Below, piece after piece: positions 52,284-61,016 of a stretch of 64,000 nucleotides of DNA. A model generated the notes under the pieces. That model was not told where the DNA came from, did no database searches, and saw only the letters and a program-made list of their open reading frames with translations. The stretch is from JAKVAV01 sp047633195 (GTDB taxonomy: Bacteria; Bacteroidota; Bacteroidia; Flavobacteriales_D; Cryomorphaceae), in NCBI GenBank assembly GCA_047633195.1, contig JBLIEU010000004.1, forward strand, positions 1-64,000, in the 5' to 3' direction. A program made the translations under genes and the position numbers. Every line of letters starts with the position of its first letter. Position 1 is the stretch's first letter.

Positions 52284-54950
52284 CTAGAGTGTTTTGACCC
52301 ATTTTCCCGAGCGAAGGTCTTTTCCATCGACCGTTTGCAGTCTGTAGATGTACATCCCGATCTCAAGTTCTGCAACGTCGATCTGTTGCAATCCTTCATT
52401 TACTCTTAGTGCTTTCACTTCCTTACCGGAAACATCGAAAATTCGGAATACTACATTTTCTCCGCCAACGGATTGGGTTAAGTTGAAATCGAGGTTGAAC
52501 TGATTCCCAGAAGGGTTAGGATAAACGCTGAAAGCAACCACCCCATTGTTTTCATTCACAGAAGTGACATCGGCAATGGTCATGCAGTAATCTTCCGTTT
52601 CTCCCCAAACAAAAGTCTCACATGTTGAAATATCGTCGGGAATTCCGAATCCACCAACATATTTCATGGCGATTCTCATTCGGGTAGCTCCAAGTAATGC
52701 ATCCTCTGGAATGGTGATTTCACCTTCAACAGGTTGATCCGACCCTTGATCAGAGCTCAATAATTCTTCGTCATTCGAAAATTGTCCATCTTGGTCTAAA
52801 TCGATCCATATTTTGAAAAACTCAGGAAAGGTTTGGCCCTGAAAACCAGGAGTAAGTAAAGCTTCATACGTTTCTCCTTGACCAAGGATAATATCAAAGT
52901 CTTCAAAAAGAGCATATCCGCCGTTGTTCCCAGTTTCAAAAGTGTATTCCCCGATTATCACTTCTTCGATGAACTCTTCCGAGCTGTCTTCTCCAAAGTT
53001 TGGACAATAGGCATTGTCTAAGCAAGCGCCGCAACCCTTGGTTCTTGCATCACTAATGATACCTGCTTCTTGATCTTCGGCACATGCTGGTGAAACGAGA
53101 AATTCGTATTCTGCGCATGACTCGAGACCATCTACTGTTGCTTCATTCTGGTCGGGGTAGTTTCCGTATAGAATCCATTCGTTGGAATCCAAGACTCTGT
53201 AGTAAACATTGTAAGACTCAATTCCAAAATCAGTAGACCATGAAACGTTGGCCTCAGTTTCTAATTCAGTTTCAGCCTCGAAAGTTTCAGGAACCACACA
53301 GCAACCCAATGTAGAAATGGTAAGGCATGACGTATACGATACTTCGCCACCTTCCTCGCACGATGAGCCGATTTCAAAATCGTAGGTGCTACAGATACTC
53401 AGCGTGTCGAGTATCAGAGATGTGTCTTCAATACCTTCAATTACGATCCACTCATCACTGTCTTGTGGCTTAAAGCGAACTGTTGCAACATTTCCTGAAA
53501 CATTTGTCCAAGAGACGGTATAAACAGTATCATTTTCCAATGCAGATGTAAAAGCGAGAGGAGGAATACATATGTTTTCGTCCAGACAGGCATTCATGAT
53601 TTCCAGTAAGCTATTGAATGCGTTGATTCTCCCACCTGTTAGGGTTTCTCCTACTAAGTTTGGTATGATATCGACTCCGTCAAATAAGGCTTGACGAACC
53701 AAGTCAGCTCCACCTTGAGGGTCGTTTCTTACGAATTCCGCAAAGCTTTCGCAAGGCGCAGAATACAGGAGTGCAATCACCCCTGCTGTTAGGGGTGAAG
53801 CAAATGAGGTTCCCGAAGTAGAGGTTATTCCATTATTCCCAGCTGTAGTAACTACATTTTCTCCAGGTGCTCCGAGGTCTATTGTTGTAGCTCCAAAGCC
53901 AGAGAAAGTCCGAACGTCGCTGCTGTTTGTTGCCGTAACACTTACCATATACTCACTTGGCAAAGCTGTAGGAATATCACCTACTGCGTCAATGTTTACG
54001 TTGTTATTGGCAGTAGCTCCGCAATTCAAAATTCCATAAGCACCTAAGCTATCGTATGTGGCATTCCATAATGGTACATCATTTGGGTCACCACCATCAA
54101 TACCCCATGAAGCATTTGTAGCTACGACGAACGCTCCAGAGTCTCCGTTTGTCTGATTGTAACGTTGACGCATTACGAGAGGGTATGAATAGGCTTCAAT
54201 GACCGATGCTTCATTAAAGATATTTTCTCCTGAAACAGACATGATTTTAATGTCCCAGTTTGCTCCAATTACTCCAATTTCATTTCCACCAATAGCTCCG
54301 ATCATTCCCATTACGTTTGTCCCATGACCTCCCTGAAGAACGGAACCTCCGTCGGAATTGCTGTTCACATCCCATCCTAAATAATCATCAACGTAACCGT
54401 TCAAATCATCATCAATCCCATTATTCGGAATTTCTTGAAGGTTAGTCCAAGCATTGACTTGAAGGTCGATGTGATTTAAGTTTCCACCTTCTATTACACA
54501 AACTACTATTTCATCCCCGATGGCCGTTGTTCCACCTGTTGTAAGGCCCCAAGCCAAATCAGAATCTATATCAGCATCTATCGTTCCTCCATTTTGCCCC
54601 GTATTGTTGTGGTGCCACTGAGCCGAATAGCTAGGGTCATTGATTTCATCACATCTCCTTTCTACTACGTGGTTGAATTGAGCCAGACTCACTTTTGGAT
54701 TGGAACGAATAGCCGCAAGCAGTGCATCTGCATTGGAGCTTTCATTAAATTGAAAGCGATAAATATTCATAGGCCCAGATAGAAGCTTGCCTGACTGAAG
54801 GTTTCCATATTCGGCGGCCAATTGGTCAGGAGTCACTCCTTTTTCTAGTTGGATCAGGATCTCTCCTTCTACACGGGCCATTTGCCCTTTCGTGTTTACT
54901 GAAAATAAGGCCACTATGCTGGCCGTAAAGAGTAAAGCTTTAATATTCAT
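52284..54950 (-). CDS. Secreted subtilase-like (S8) protein with T9SS sorting domain; catalytic Asp replaced by Glu
   Basis: 888 residues. Signal peptide about 1-22, short pro-region, S8 domain about 105-455, two fibronectin-III-like domains (about 460-640), a GEVED-type domain (about 655-795), and a type IX sorting domain with FSVYPNPSGN to the end. In the S8 domain, the His block GGHGTNVMG (His209), Asn279 and the Ser block GTSFASP (Ser382) are intact. The Asp block reads VCVIEGGNLNH, so Glu154 stands where Asp is expected. Activity is thus uncertain. The protein would be exported through the outer membrane. murF-alr is 94 bp upstream on the same strand. Confidence 0.9.
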   Translation of the reverse strand: MNIKALLFTASIVALFSVNTKGQMARVEGEILIQLEKGVTPDQLAAEYGNLQSGKLLSGPMNIYRFQFNESSNADALLAAIRSNPKVSLAQFNHVVERRCDEINDPSYSAQWHHNNTGQNGGTIDADIDSDLAWGLTTGGTTAIGDEIVVCVIEGGNLNHIDLQVNAWTNLQEIPNNGIDDDLNGYVDDYLGWDVNSNSDGGSVLQGGHGTNVMGMIGAIGGNEIGVIGANWDIKIMSVSGENIFNEASVIEAYSYPLVMRQRYNQTNGDSGAFVVATNASWGIDGGDPNDVPLWNATYDSLGAYGILNCGATANNNVNIDAVGDIPTALPSEYMVSVTATNSSDVRTFSGFGATTIDLGAPGENVVTTAGNNGITSTSGTSFASPLTAGVIALLYSAPCESFAEFVRNDPQGGADLVRQALFDGVDIIPNLVGETLTGGRINAFNSLLEIMNACLDENICIPPLAFTSALENDTVYTVSWTNVSGNVATVRFKPQDSDEWIVIEGIEDTSLILDTLSICSTYDFEIGSSCEEGGEVSYTSCLTISTLGCCVVPETFEAETELETEANVSWSTDFGIESYNVYYRVLDSNEWILYGNYPDQNEATVDGLESCAEYEFLVSPACAEDQEAGIISDARTKGCGACLDNAYCPNFGEDSSEEFIEEVIIGEYTFETGNNGGYALFEDFDIILGQGETYEALLTPGFQGQTFPEFFKIWIDLDQDGQFSNDEELLSSDQGSDQPVEGEITIPEDALLGATRMRIAMKYVGGFGIPDDISTCETFVWGETEDYCMTIADVTSVNENNGVVAFSVYPNPSGNQFNLDFNLTQSVGGENVVFRIFDVSGKEVKALRVNEGLQQIDVAELEIGMYIYRLQTVDGKDLRSGKWVKTL

Positions 54951-55044
54951 GTGTGGTGGTGGGATTGTTCAAAAAAAGTCTCGAGCTGTAAGAACGCATT
55001 TTAACAACTCTAAAACCCTCGATCTTGTTCAGAACCTTGGAATT

Positions 55045-57519
55045 CTATTCCTTGAAGAAGACTCTTTTAACCCTTTGAGAAATGTTGGTAAGAACCTCAT
55101 ACGGGATCGTATTCAGATTGTCAGCCAGATCGTAAATCGAATTGTTTTCGCCAAAGATCTCTACCTCGTCGCCTTCGTCACATTCGATGTCAGAAAGATC
55201 GATCATAGCCATGTCCATACAAATATTGCCGATGAACGGGGCCGTCTTACCATGGATATTAACCTGACCATTTCCATTGCCGAGAGCCCTCGGAAGACCA
55301 TCGGCATAACCCATGGCTATTATTCCTATTCGTTTGTCAGCGTCCAGCACTTGCTTGGGTGAGTATCCAATACCTTCACCCTTTGGAGCAGTTCTTATTT
55401 GAGATAAAACTGTTTTTAAACGACCGATTGGCTGCAGTCTTTTTCTAAATATTACGTTTGCCGAAAGGCCGTATAGACCCAAGCCAAGTCGTACCATGTC
55501 CATTTGAGCCTCCTCGTGACGCAGTATCCCGTTCGAGTTTAGAATATGTCGAATGAACCCCGTAATCCCCTTTTGCTCCAATTTTTGGCATGCATCATTG
55601 AATCGACTAATTTGACTTTTGGTCAATTGATCAAACTTTTCGTCATCGCTGCTAGCTAAATGTGAAAAAGCTGAATACACCGTCACTTGATTTTTTAGTG
55701 AGAGAAGCTCATCTGACAAACGATCAATTTCTGTCAAATCAAATCCCAACCTATTCATACCTGTATTCACTTTGAGGTGAATACGGTAGGGCATCTGATC
55801 CGAATGGGCGGACAATGCCATCTTAAATTTTTCCAGCGTAAGAAAGCTGTAGATCTGAGGTTCCAGCTCATACCTTATCATAGAGTCGTATGCAGAAGAG
55901 ACGGGGTTCAGCACCATTATGGGAGTTTTGATACCCGATTCGCGCAATGCGATTCCTTCATCTGCATAGGCCACTGCCAAGTAATCTACGCCAGAGTACT
56001 CCAAAGCGGCGGCTACTTCTGAGCTTCCGCTCCCGTAAGCAAAAGCCTTCACCATGGCCATAATCTGAACAGAAGGTTTGAGCAAAGACCTGATGTAGTC
56101 CAGATTGTGGTTCATCTTGTTCAGGTTGATTTCCATTACGGTTTCGTGCGTCTTGGCTTCCAACCGATGCACGATTCGCTCAAATCGAAAAGTACGAGCA
56201 CCTTTAACCAAAATGCTTAATTCTATAAATTCATTCGGAATGAAGGCATGGAGAAATTCGTCCGTGTCTTTAAAAAAGTGGCCGTCAAACTCCTCGAACA
56301 AATGCTTTTGGTTGCTGATTTCATTTCCAATACCATAGAAGAATTTTATTTTCTTCCGCCTCATATTTTCAGCAACGCGTCCATAAAGAAATTCAGACTC
56401 CTCGCCCGTCTGTAAGACATCGCTGAGAATAACGACCTTCTCTTGCCCCTGAGATTGCATATTCAAAAAATCGAGAGCAATATCTAGTGAGGCAAAATCA
56501 GAATTATAGGAATCGTTGATGATGGTACAATTGTTAATTCCCGCTCGTTTTTCGAGCCTCATTGCTATCGGTCGAAGAGCAGCTAAACGAGCTGTGATAT
56601 CATTTTGATCGAGTCCTTGATGCAGCAGAAATAGCCAACAATGACAGGCATTCTCAATGGACGCACTATCTGAAAATGGAATGGTTACCTCCAGCTGCTC
56701 GCCTTGATAGCTTCCTTGAATGGTGGATGTTTCGGCATTTGTGTCAATGGCTCTAATCACCAAATCACAATCCTCACTTTGTCCCCAGGTAAAAGTTTTT
56801 CCTCGGTATTCTTTTGAGATAACGTCTTGGACGATCTCGTGATCCCCGCAAGAAATAAGCACTTCAGTATGCAGAAAGAGCTGCATTTTTTCCAATGCTT
56901 TTTCTCTGTAATCCTGAAAATTCTCTTGGTGAGCAGGACCAATATTTATAAAGATACCAATGGTTGGCTTTACGATTCGTTCCAGCTTTGTCATTTCCCC
57001 TTTTTTGGAAATGCCGCATTCGATGATCGCTAGATCGTGGTTGCTCCGCATTTGCCAAAGAGAAAGCGGAACACCGATTTGTGAGTTGTAGCTCCGTGGA
57101 CTTCGCACGACGGATATGTCGGGCTGCAGTATTTGAAAAAGCCATTCTTTGATAATGGTTTTCCCATTGCTACCCGTAATTCCCAGAACGGGATAATTAA
57201 ACTTTTGGCGGTGAGCAGAAGCTAGAGTCTGCAGTGCAGAAAGCGTATTTTCAACGCGGAGAAAATTCGCGTCAGGAAACTCCCTTTCGTCGATCGGGTT
57301 GGAAATCACGAAAATCCGCACACCTTTTCTGTACAGTTCTCCGATGTATTTGTGACCGTTGTTTCTCTCCGTATTTATGGCAAAGAACACAAAGCCCTTC
57401 CCTCCTGAATAGGTGCGGCTGTCGGTTAGTAGGTCGTGAATGTATTCGTCACTATGTATGGAAGTTTCTGCTCCAATGATTTGAATTATTTCAGAGAGTT
57501 TGTAAGAGGTCCTGCTCAT
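55045..57519 (-). CDS. Bifunctional UDP-MurNAc-tripeptide--D-Ala-D-Ala ligase / alanine racemase
   Basis: 824 residues; a MurF-Alr fusion typical of Bacteroidota, making D-Ala and adding D-Ala-D-Ala to the peptidoglycan precursor. MurF half (about 1-455): P-loop GITGSNGKT (113-121), IIECGISKKGEM, INIGPAHQENF and INDSYNSDFASL. Alr half (about 460-824): PLP-binding Lys491 in MVKAFAYGSG, HLKVNTGMNRLGF, and the C-terminal IGNICMDMAMIDLS. The start overlaps the tdk stop by 4 bp. Confidence 0.95.
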   Translation of the reverse strand: MSRTSYKLSEIIQIIGAETSIHSDEYIHDLLTDSRTYSGGKGFVFFAINTERNNGHKYIGELYRKGVRIFVISNPIDEREFPDANFLRVENTLSALQTLASAHRQKFNYPVLGITGSNGKTIIKEWLFQILQPDISVVRSPRSYNSQIGVPLSLWQMRSNHDLAIIECGISKKGEMTKLERIVKPTIGIFINIGPAHQENFQDYREKALEKMQLFLHTEVLISCGDHEIVQDVISKEYRGKTFTWGQSEDCDLVIRAIDTNAETSTIQGSYQGEQLEVTIPFSDSASIENACHCWLFLLHQGLDQNDITARLAALRPIAMRLEKRAGINNCTIINDSYNSDFASLDIALDFLNMQSQGQEKVVILSDVLQTGEESEFLYGRVAENMRRKKIKFFYGIGNEISNQKHLFEEFDGHFFKDTDEFLHAFIPNEFIELSILVKGARTFRFERIVHRLEAKTHETVMEINLNKMNHNLDYIRSLLKPSVQIMAMVKAFAYGSGSSEVAAALEYSGVDYLAVAYADEGIALRESGIKTPIMVLNPVSSAYDSMIRYELEPQIYSFLTLEKFKMALSAHSDQMPYRIHLKVNTGMNRLGFDLTEIDRLSDELLSLKNQVTVYSAFSHLASSDDEKFDQLTKSQISRFNDACQKLEQKGITGFIRHILNSNGILRHEEAQMDMVRLGLGLYGLSANVIFRKRLQPIGRLKTVLSQIRTAPKGEGIGYSPKQVLDADKRIGIIAMGYADGLPRALGNGNGQVNIHGKTAPFIGNICMDMAMIDLSDIECDEGDEVEIFGENNSIYDLADNLNTIPYEVLTNISQRVKRVFFKE

Positions 57520-58121
57520 ATTTTTTTGGCAGAAGTTTCTTCTTGAATTTTAGCTCTCAAATAAGCTTCACGGCACAATGGCTCGTAGCGATCGAGCTCT
57601 CCCAGTTCTATGGTATCGATGCCTCCGCTTATTCTGTGGGAGTAACTCGCTAGCTTTCCTGTCTTCACGCAGATGGCGTGTACTTTGGTCACGTATTCGG
57701 CTACAGCCAAAACATTGGGCATGGGCCCAAACGGATTGCCTTGAAAGTCCATGTCCAATCCTGCTACGATCACGCGAATGCCTTGATTGGCTAATTCGTT
57801 GCACACATTGTGCAGATTGGTATCGAAAAATTGAGCTTCGTCAATTCCAATTACATCTACGTCAGACGCGAGCAGTAAGATGTTTTCAGAAGAATCTACT
57901 GGTGTGCTGCGAATCGAATTTCGGTTGTGGCTCACCACTTCGTTGTCGTCGTAACGCGTGTCGATGCGCGGCTTGAAAATCTCAATCCTCTGGTTGGCAA
58001 TTTTGGCTCGGTTTAGTCTACGGAGCAATTCTTCTGTTTTACCAGAAAACATTGAGCCGCAGATGGCTTCAATCCAGCCTCCTCCGGGTTTTTTTGATCT
58101 GACGGTATCTTCTAAAAACAT
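57516..58121 (-). CDS. tdk: Thymidine kinase (type II)
   Basis: Phosphorylates thymidine for salvage. 201 residues from the ATG with complement at 58119-58121. P-loop GSMFSGKTEELLRR, DEAQFF and the lasso-region AYVT-like VAEYVTKVHAICVKTGKLASYSHR are present. The zinc cysteine pairs of many type II kinases are incomplete here (CVKT and LCREA keep one Cys each), so the zinc site may be lost. The open frame continues upstream to 58184 through the promoter box, which argues for the shorter start. First gene of tdk-murF/alr. Confidence 0.93.
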   Translation of the reverse strand: MFLEDTVRSKKPGGGWIEAICGSMFSGKTEELLRRLNRAKIANQRIEIFKPRIDTRYDDNEVVSHNRNSIRSTPVDSSENILLLASDVDVIGIDEAQFFDTNLHNVCNELANQGIRVIVAGLDMDFQGNPFGPMPNVLAVAEYVTKVHAICVKTGKLASYSHRISGGIDTIELGELDRYEPLCREAYLRAKIQEETSAKKI

Positions 58122-58156
58122 ATAATCGTAAACACAACCATTCAGGCAATATGCCT

Positions 58157-58164
58157 TAGTTTTG
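58157..58164 (+). promoter_or_regulatory. -7 promoter box (TAGTTTTG), plus strand
   Basis: Exact TAnnTTTG match 69 bp before the ATG at 58234. It lies only 8 bp from the opposite-strand tdk box, so the two promoters overlap. Confidence 0.5.
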
Positions 58165-58172
58165 TCGTTCAG

Positions 58173-58180
58173 CAAATTTA
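58173..58180 (-). promoter_or_regulatory. -7 promoter box of tdk (TAAATTTG)
   Basis: Exact TAnnTTTG match on the minus strand, followed by C, 52 bp upstream of the chosen tdk ATG. Confidence 0.55.
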
Positions 58181-58233
58181 GCATTAATCAATAGCCATGG
58201 AAGACACGAGGGCGATTGACTCACCGTTAAATT

Positions 58234-58974
58234 ATGAACAAGAATAAGCGTTTCATGACTATTCAGGATATCATTAAGCAACTCGACGAGTTGGGGACCA
58301 AATTGGAAGCCGGCCGACTGGCGCCAGAAGAAGTCATAGAGATGGCTGATCTCAGCCGAGATCTCTACGAACGCTTGGTGGTGATTCGGCACAAGTCCTA
58401 CGAGGATTTGATACGCGAAGAGAGACAAGTAGAAGTAGTAGCAGAGCCAGAAGAACAGCCGATTCCAGAGGCAGTAGAAGAGCCTCAAACACCTCCCGTG
58501 GCTTCTGAAAAAGAAGTGATTGATGAGGCTATTTTCGATGACGAGTCTGCTCTACACACAGATTTAATAGAGGAAATCTCGGGCCCCGAGATTGCGATAG
58601 GAAGTGCAGATGTCACTCCAAACCAAATCTCGCTAATCGACTCCATCGAAGAGATCAAGCAAATGGAGCAAAGCTTGAACGACAAGTTTCATGAGCAAAG
58701 CGATGAGAAATCATTGGCGCAAAGACTTCAGCAAAAACCCATCGAAGATTTAGTGGGTTCGATCGGCATCAATCAGAAATTTCGTTTTATCAGTCAGCTT
58801 TTTAATGAAGATCACCGGGCATTCGAAAATTCGGTGAAGAAGCTGAACTCTTTTGGATCTTATATAGAAGCCGACGAGTACATTCAGAATACGCTGAGTG
58901 AGCAGTATGCCTGGAACCCCAAAGATCCCGTGGTAAAGGAGTTGATCGATTTGGCTCAACGCAGGTTTCTATGA
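58234..58974 (+). CDS. Conserved hypothetical acidic protein
   Basis: 246 residues. The N-terminal part (about 1-60) is helical (DIIKQLDELGTKLEAG), then an acidic Pro/Glu-rich linker (about 65-175), then a compact C-terminal region (about 180-246) with DLVGSIGINQKFRFISQLFNEDHRAF and the end KELIDLAQRRFL. No catalytic motif, signal peptide or membrane segment. I recall similar C-terminal regions in uncharacterised Bacteroidota proteins. An in-frame ATG at 58255 is an alternative start. The stop overlaps the M28 peptidase start by 4 bp. Confidence 0.75.
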   Translation: MNKNKRFMTIQDIIKQLDELGTKLEAGRLAPEEVIEMADLSRDLYERLVVIRHKSYEDLIREERQVEVVAEPEEQPIPEAVEEPQTPPVASEKEVIDEAIFDDESALHTDLIEEISGPEIAIGSADVTPNQISLIDSIEEIKQMEQSLNDKFHEQSDEKSLAQRLQQKPIEDLVGSIGINQKFRFISQLFNEDHRAFENSVKKLNSFGSYIEADEYIQNTLSEQYAWNPKDPVVKELIDLAQRRFL

Positions 58975-60191
58975 AAAAGCTTTTCGCGTTAATCTCATTC
59001 ATTCTTGCCATCCAATTAAATGGGCAGAACCTCAATCAGGTAAAGGCTGATTTGGAGAAGCTAACATCGCCCGAGTTTGCAGGAAGAGGTTACGTAGAAG
59101 ACGGCTTGGGCAAAGCTTCTGATTTTTTGCAAAATCGTCTGATGGTGATGGGTCTAAAGCCTGCGATTCAATCCTATGGTTATGCTGTGAACACTTTCCC
59201 CAAACTATCGACATTGAAAATTGGGAAGCAAAAGCTGAAAGAGGGAGTTGATTTTATCATTGATCCGCGATCAAATTCGCACAAGGGCAAATGGAAAATC
59301 ATGCGCTTGGATTCGGCCACTCTTCTTTCAACTGCAGTTCCTGTTTTGCCCAAAGGCAGCGTTCCCGTTATCGATACCAAGGGAATTGATACACCAGATG
59401 AGGTGACGATTCAGCATGATTTTGTTAAAGCCGCATTGAGCAGAGGCCCCGTCATTCTGCTCAAGGATAAATTGACTTGGTCGGTCGGTCAACAGACACT
59501 TAGCAGTGCGATTTTTGAAGTGCTCGCTTCCTCTTTTCCTGCAGACGTAGAAAAGTTGAGGGTAAAGACTCAGCCCATTCAAATTGAGTTCACGGCCGAA
59601 AATATCATTGCGAAAATCGAAGGAAAAAGATCGGATAGCCTTTTGGTTTTCACAGCACATTACGACCATCTGGGAAAGATGGGGAATGCCCTCTTTGCTG
59701 GTGCTAGCGACAATGCGACGGGAACGGCGACATTGCTGGACTTAGCGAGCCATTATTCTCAAAATCAGCCTGAGTATGACACCTACTTTATTTTCTTTTC
59801 AGGTGAAGAAGCGGGACTGATCGGCTCGCGTTATTTCGTGGAGTATCCCACATTTGATTTGGAGGAAGTCAAGTTTTTGATCAATCTCGACTTGATGGGT
59901 TCTGCTGAAAAAGGAATTACCATTGTAAACGGTCGTTTGCACCAAGACCGCATGGCCAAAATGGCCTCCATTAACACAGACCAAAATTTGGTGCCCAAAA
60001 TAAAACTCCGCGGAAAAGCAGCCAACAGTGATCACTTCTGGTTTTCCGAAAAGGGAGTTCCCGCCGTCTTTATTTATACTGAAGGAAATATTACGGCTTA
60101 CCACGATGTATACGATCTTCCTGCGGTGGTGGATTGGAGCAACTACGAGGAAGTTTTTACCTTGCTCACAGAATTCGTCAAAACCCTCTAG
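58971..60191 (+). CDS. M28 family zinc peptidase
   Basis: 406-residue exported aminopeptidase-like protein with a signal peptide (about 1-18). The two-zinc site is complete: His230 and Asp232 (AHYDHLG), Asp247 (GASDNATG), Glu279/Glu280 (SGEEAG), Asp307 (NLDLMG) and His378 (YHDVYD). A PA-like insertion may occupy about 90-205. Likely periplasmic or envelope peptide processing. It overlaps the preceding hypothetical gene by 4 bp, and rsmI starts 2 bp after its stop. Confidence 0.92.
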   Translation: MKKLFALISFILAIQLNGQNLNQVKADLEKLTSPEFAGRGYVEDGLGKASDFLQNRLMVMGLKPAIQSYGYAVNTFPKLSTLKIGKQKLKEGVDFIIDPRSNSHKGKWKIMRLDSATLLSTAVPVLPKGSVPVIDTKGIDTPDEVTIQHDFVKAALSRGPVILLKDKLTWSVGQQTLSSAIFEVLASSFPADVEKLRVKTQPIQIEFTAENIIAKIEGKRSDSLLVFTAHYDHLGKMGNALFAGASDNATGTATLLDLASHYSQNQPEYDTYFIFFSGEEAGLIGSRYFVEYPTFDLEEVKFLINLDLMGSAEKGITIVNGRLHQDRMAKMASINTDQNLVPKIKLRGKAANSDHFWFSEKGVPAVFIYTEGNITAYHDVYDLPAVVDWSNYEEVFTLLTEFVKTL

Positions 60192-60193
60192 CC

Positions 60194-60865
60194 TTGTCAA
60201 AACTCTATCTGGTTCCTACCCCCGTCGGCAATCTCGGCGACATGACTTTTCGATCTGTCGAAGTGCTCAAATCGGTAGCGGCTATTCTCGCTGAAGACAC
60301 GCGCACTTCAGGGAAGCTGCTCAAGCATTTTCAGATTGAGAACTCCATGATTCCCTTTCACTCTCACAATGAGCACCGGATGCTTGATCGGGTGATCGCG
60401 CGCCTCCAAAAAGGAGATGAGTTGGCTTTGATCACTGATGCGGGTACTCCTGGCGTTTCCGATCCTGGCTTTTTGTTGGTTAGGGCTTGCGCCGAAAATG
60501 ACATTATTGTGGAAACCCTGCCGGGAGCCACTGCCGTAATTCCCGCTCTGATCAATTCGGGATTGCCCGCAGATCGATTTTGCTTTGAAGGTTTTCTCCC
60601 TCCTAAAAAGGGAAGGAACAAACGAATGATCGCTTTGGCGGAGGAAGAGCGCACCATGATCTTTTATGAATCGCCCCATCGTATTGTCAAGACATTGGTT
60701 CAGTTTGCTGAGTTTTTCGGAGACGATCGCCAAGCGGCTTTGGTGCGGGAGATTTCAAAAATTCACGAGGAAACCGTCCGCGGAAGTTTGGGCGAGTTGG
60801 TTGCAAGATATACCGATCATCCGCCAAAAGGGGAGATCGTTTTAGTCGTCCACGGAAAGAAATAG
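60194..60865 (+). CDS. rsmI: 16S rRNA (cytidine-1402 2'-O) methyltransferase
   Basis: SAM-dependent methyltransferase of the tetrapyrrole-methylase fold acting on the ribosomal decoding centre. 223 residues from the TTG at 60194 (MSKLYLVPTPVGNLGD); no ATG fits, and the longer frame runs inside the M28 gene. AEDTRTSGKLL, SHNEHR, ITDAGTPGVSDPG, LPGATAVIPAL and FYESPHRI are family hallmarks. Confidence 0.95.
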   Translation: MSKLYLVPTPVGNLGDMTFRSVEVLKSVAAILAEDTRTSGKLLKHFQIENSMIPFHSHNEHRMLDRVIARLQKGDELALITDAGTPGVSDPGFLLVRACAENDIIVETLPGATAVIPALINSGLPADRFCFEGFLPPKKGRNKRMIALAEEERTMIFYESPHRIVKTLVQFAEFFGDDRQAALVREISKIHEETVRGSLGELVARYTDHPPKGEIVLVVHGKK

Positions 60866-60901
60866 TGTCAGTCCATGCAGTCCGTTATCTGCGTTGCACT
60901 T

Positions 60902-60949
60902 GTTTTTAAAACGGTCATTGCCCAAAGGCAAATCCCTGATTTTAAAAAC
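60902..60949. repeat. Nested inverted repeat between rsmI and the oxidoreductase gene
   Basis: Outer perfect 10-bp arms GTTTTTAAAA (60902-60911) and TTTTAAAAAC (60940-60949), inner stem TTGCC (60918-60922) with GGCAA (60927-60931) around CAAA. No T-tract follows, so it is not a standard terminator. Confidence 0.6.
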
Positions 60950-61016
60950 TTCGTGCGCCTTGTTACCGAACTACTTGGCTCAGCCACTTCAGTATAACGA
61001 ATAACTCTAAGAAGTC

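Noticed and set aside
52279..52294. AAACACT/AGTGTTT palindrome as the S8 terminator
   Set aside because: A 2-nt loop and no T-run make it unlikely; the hairpin at 52117-52149 is far better.
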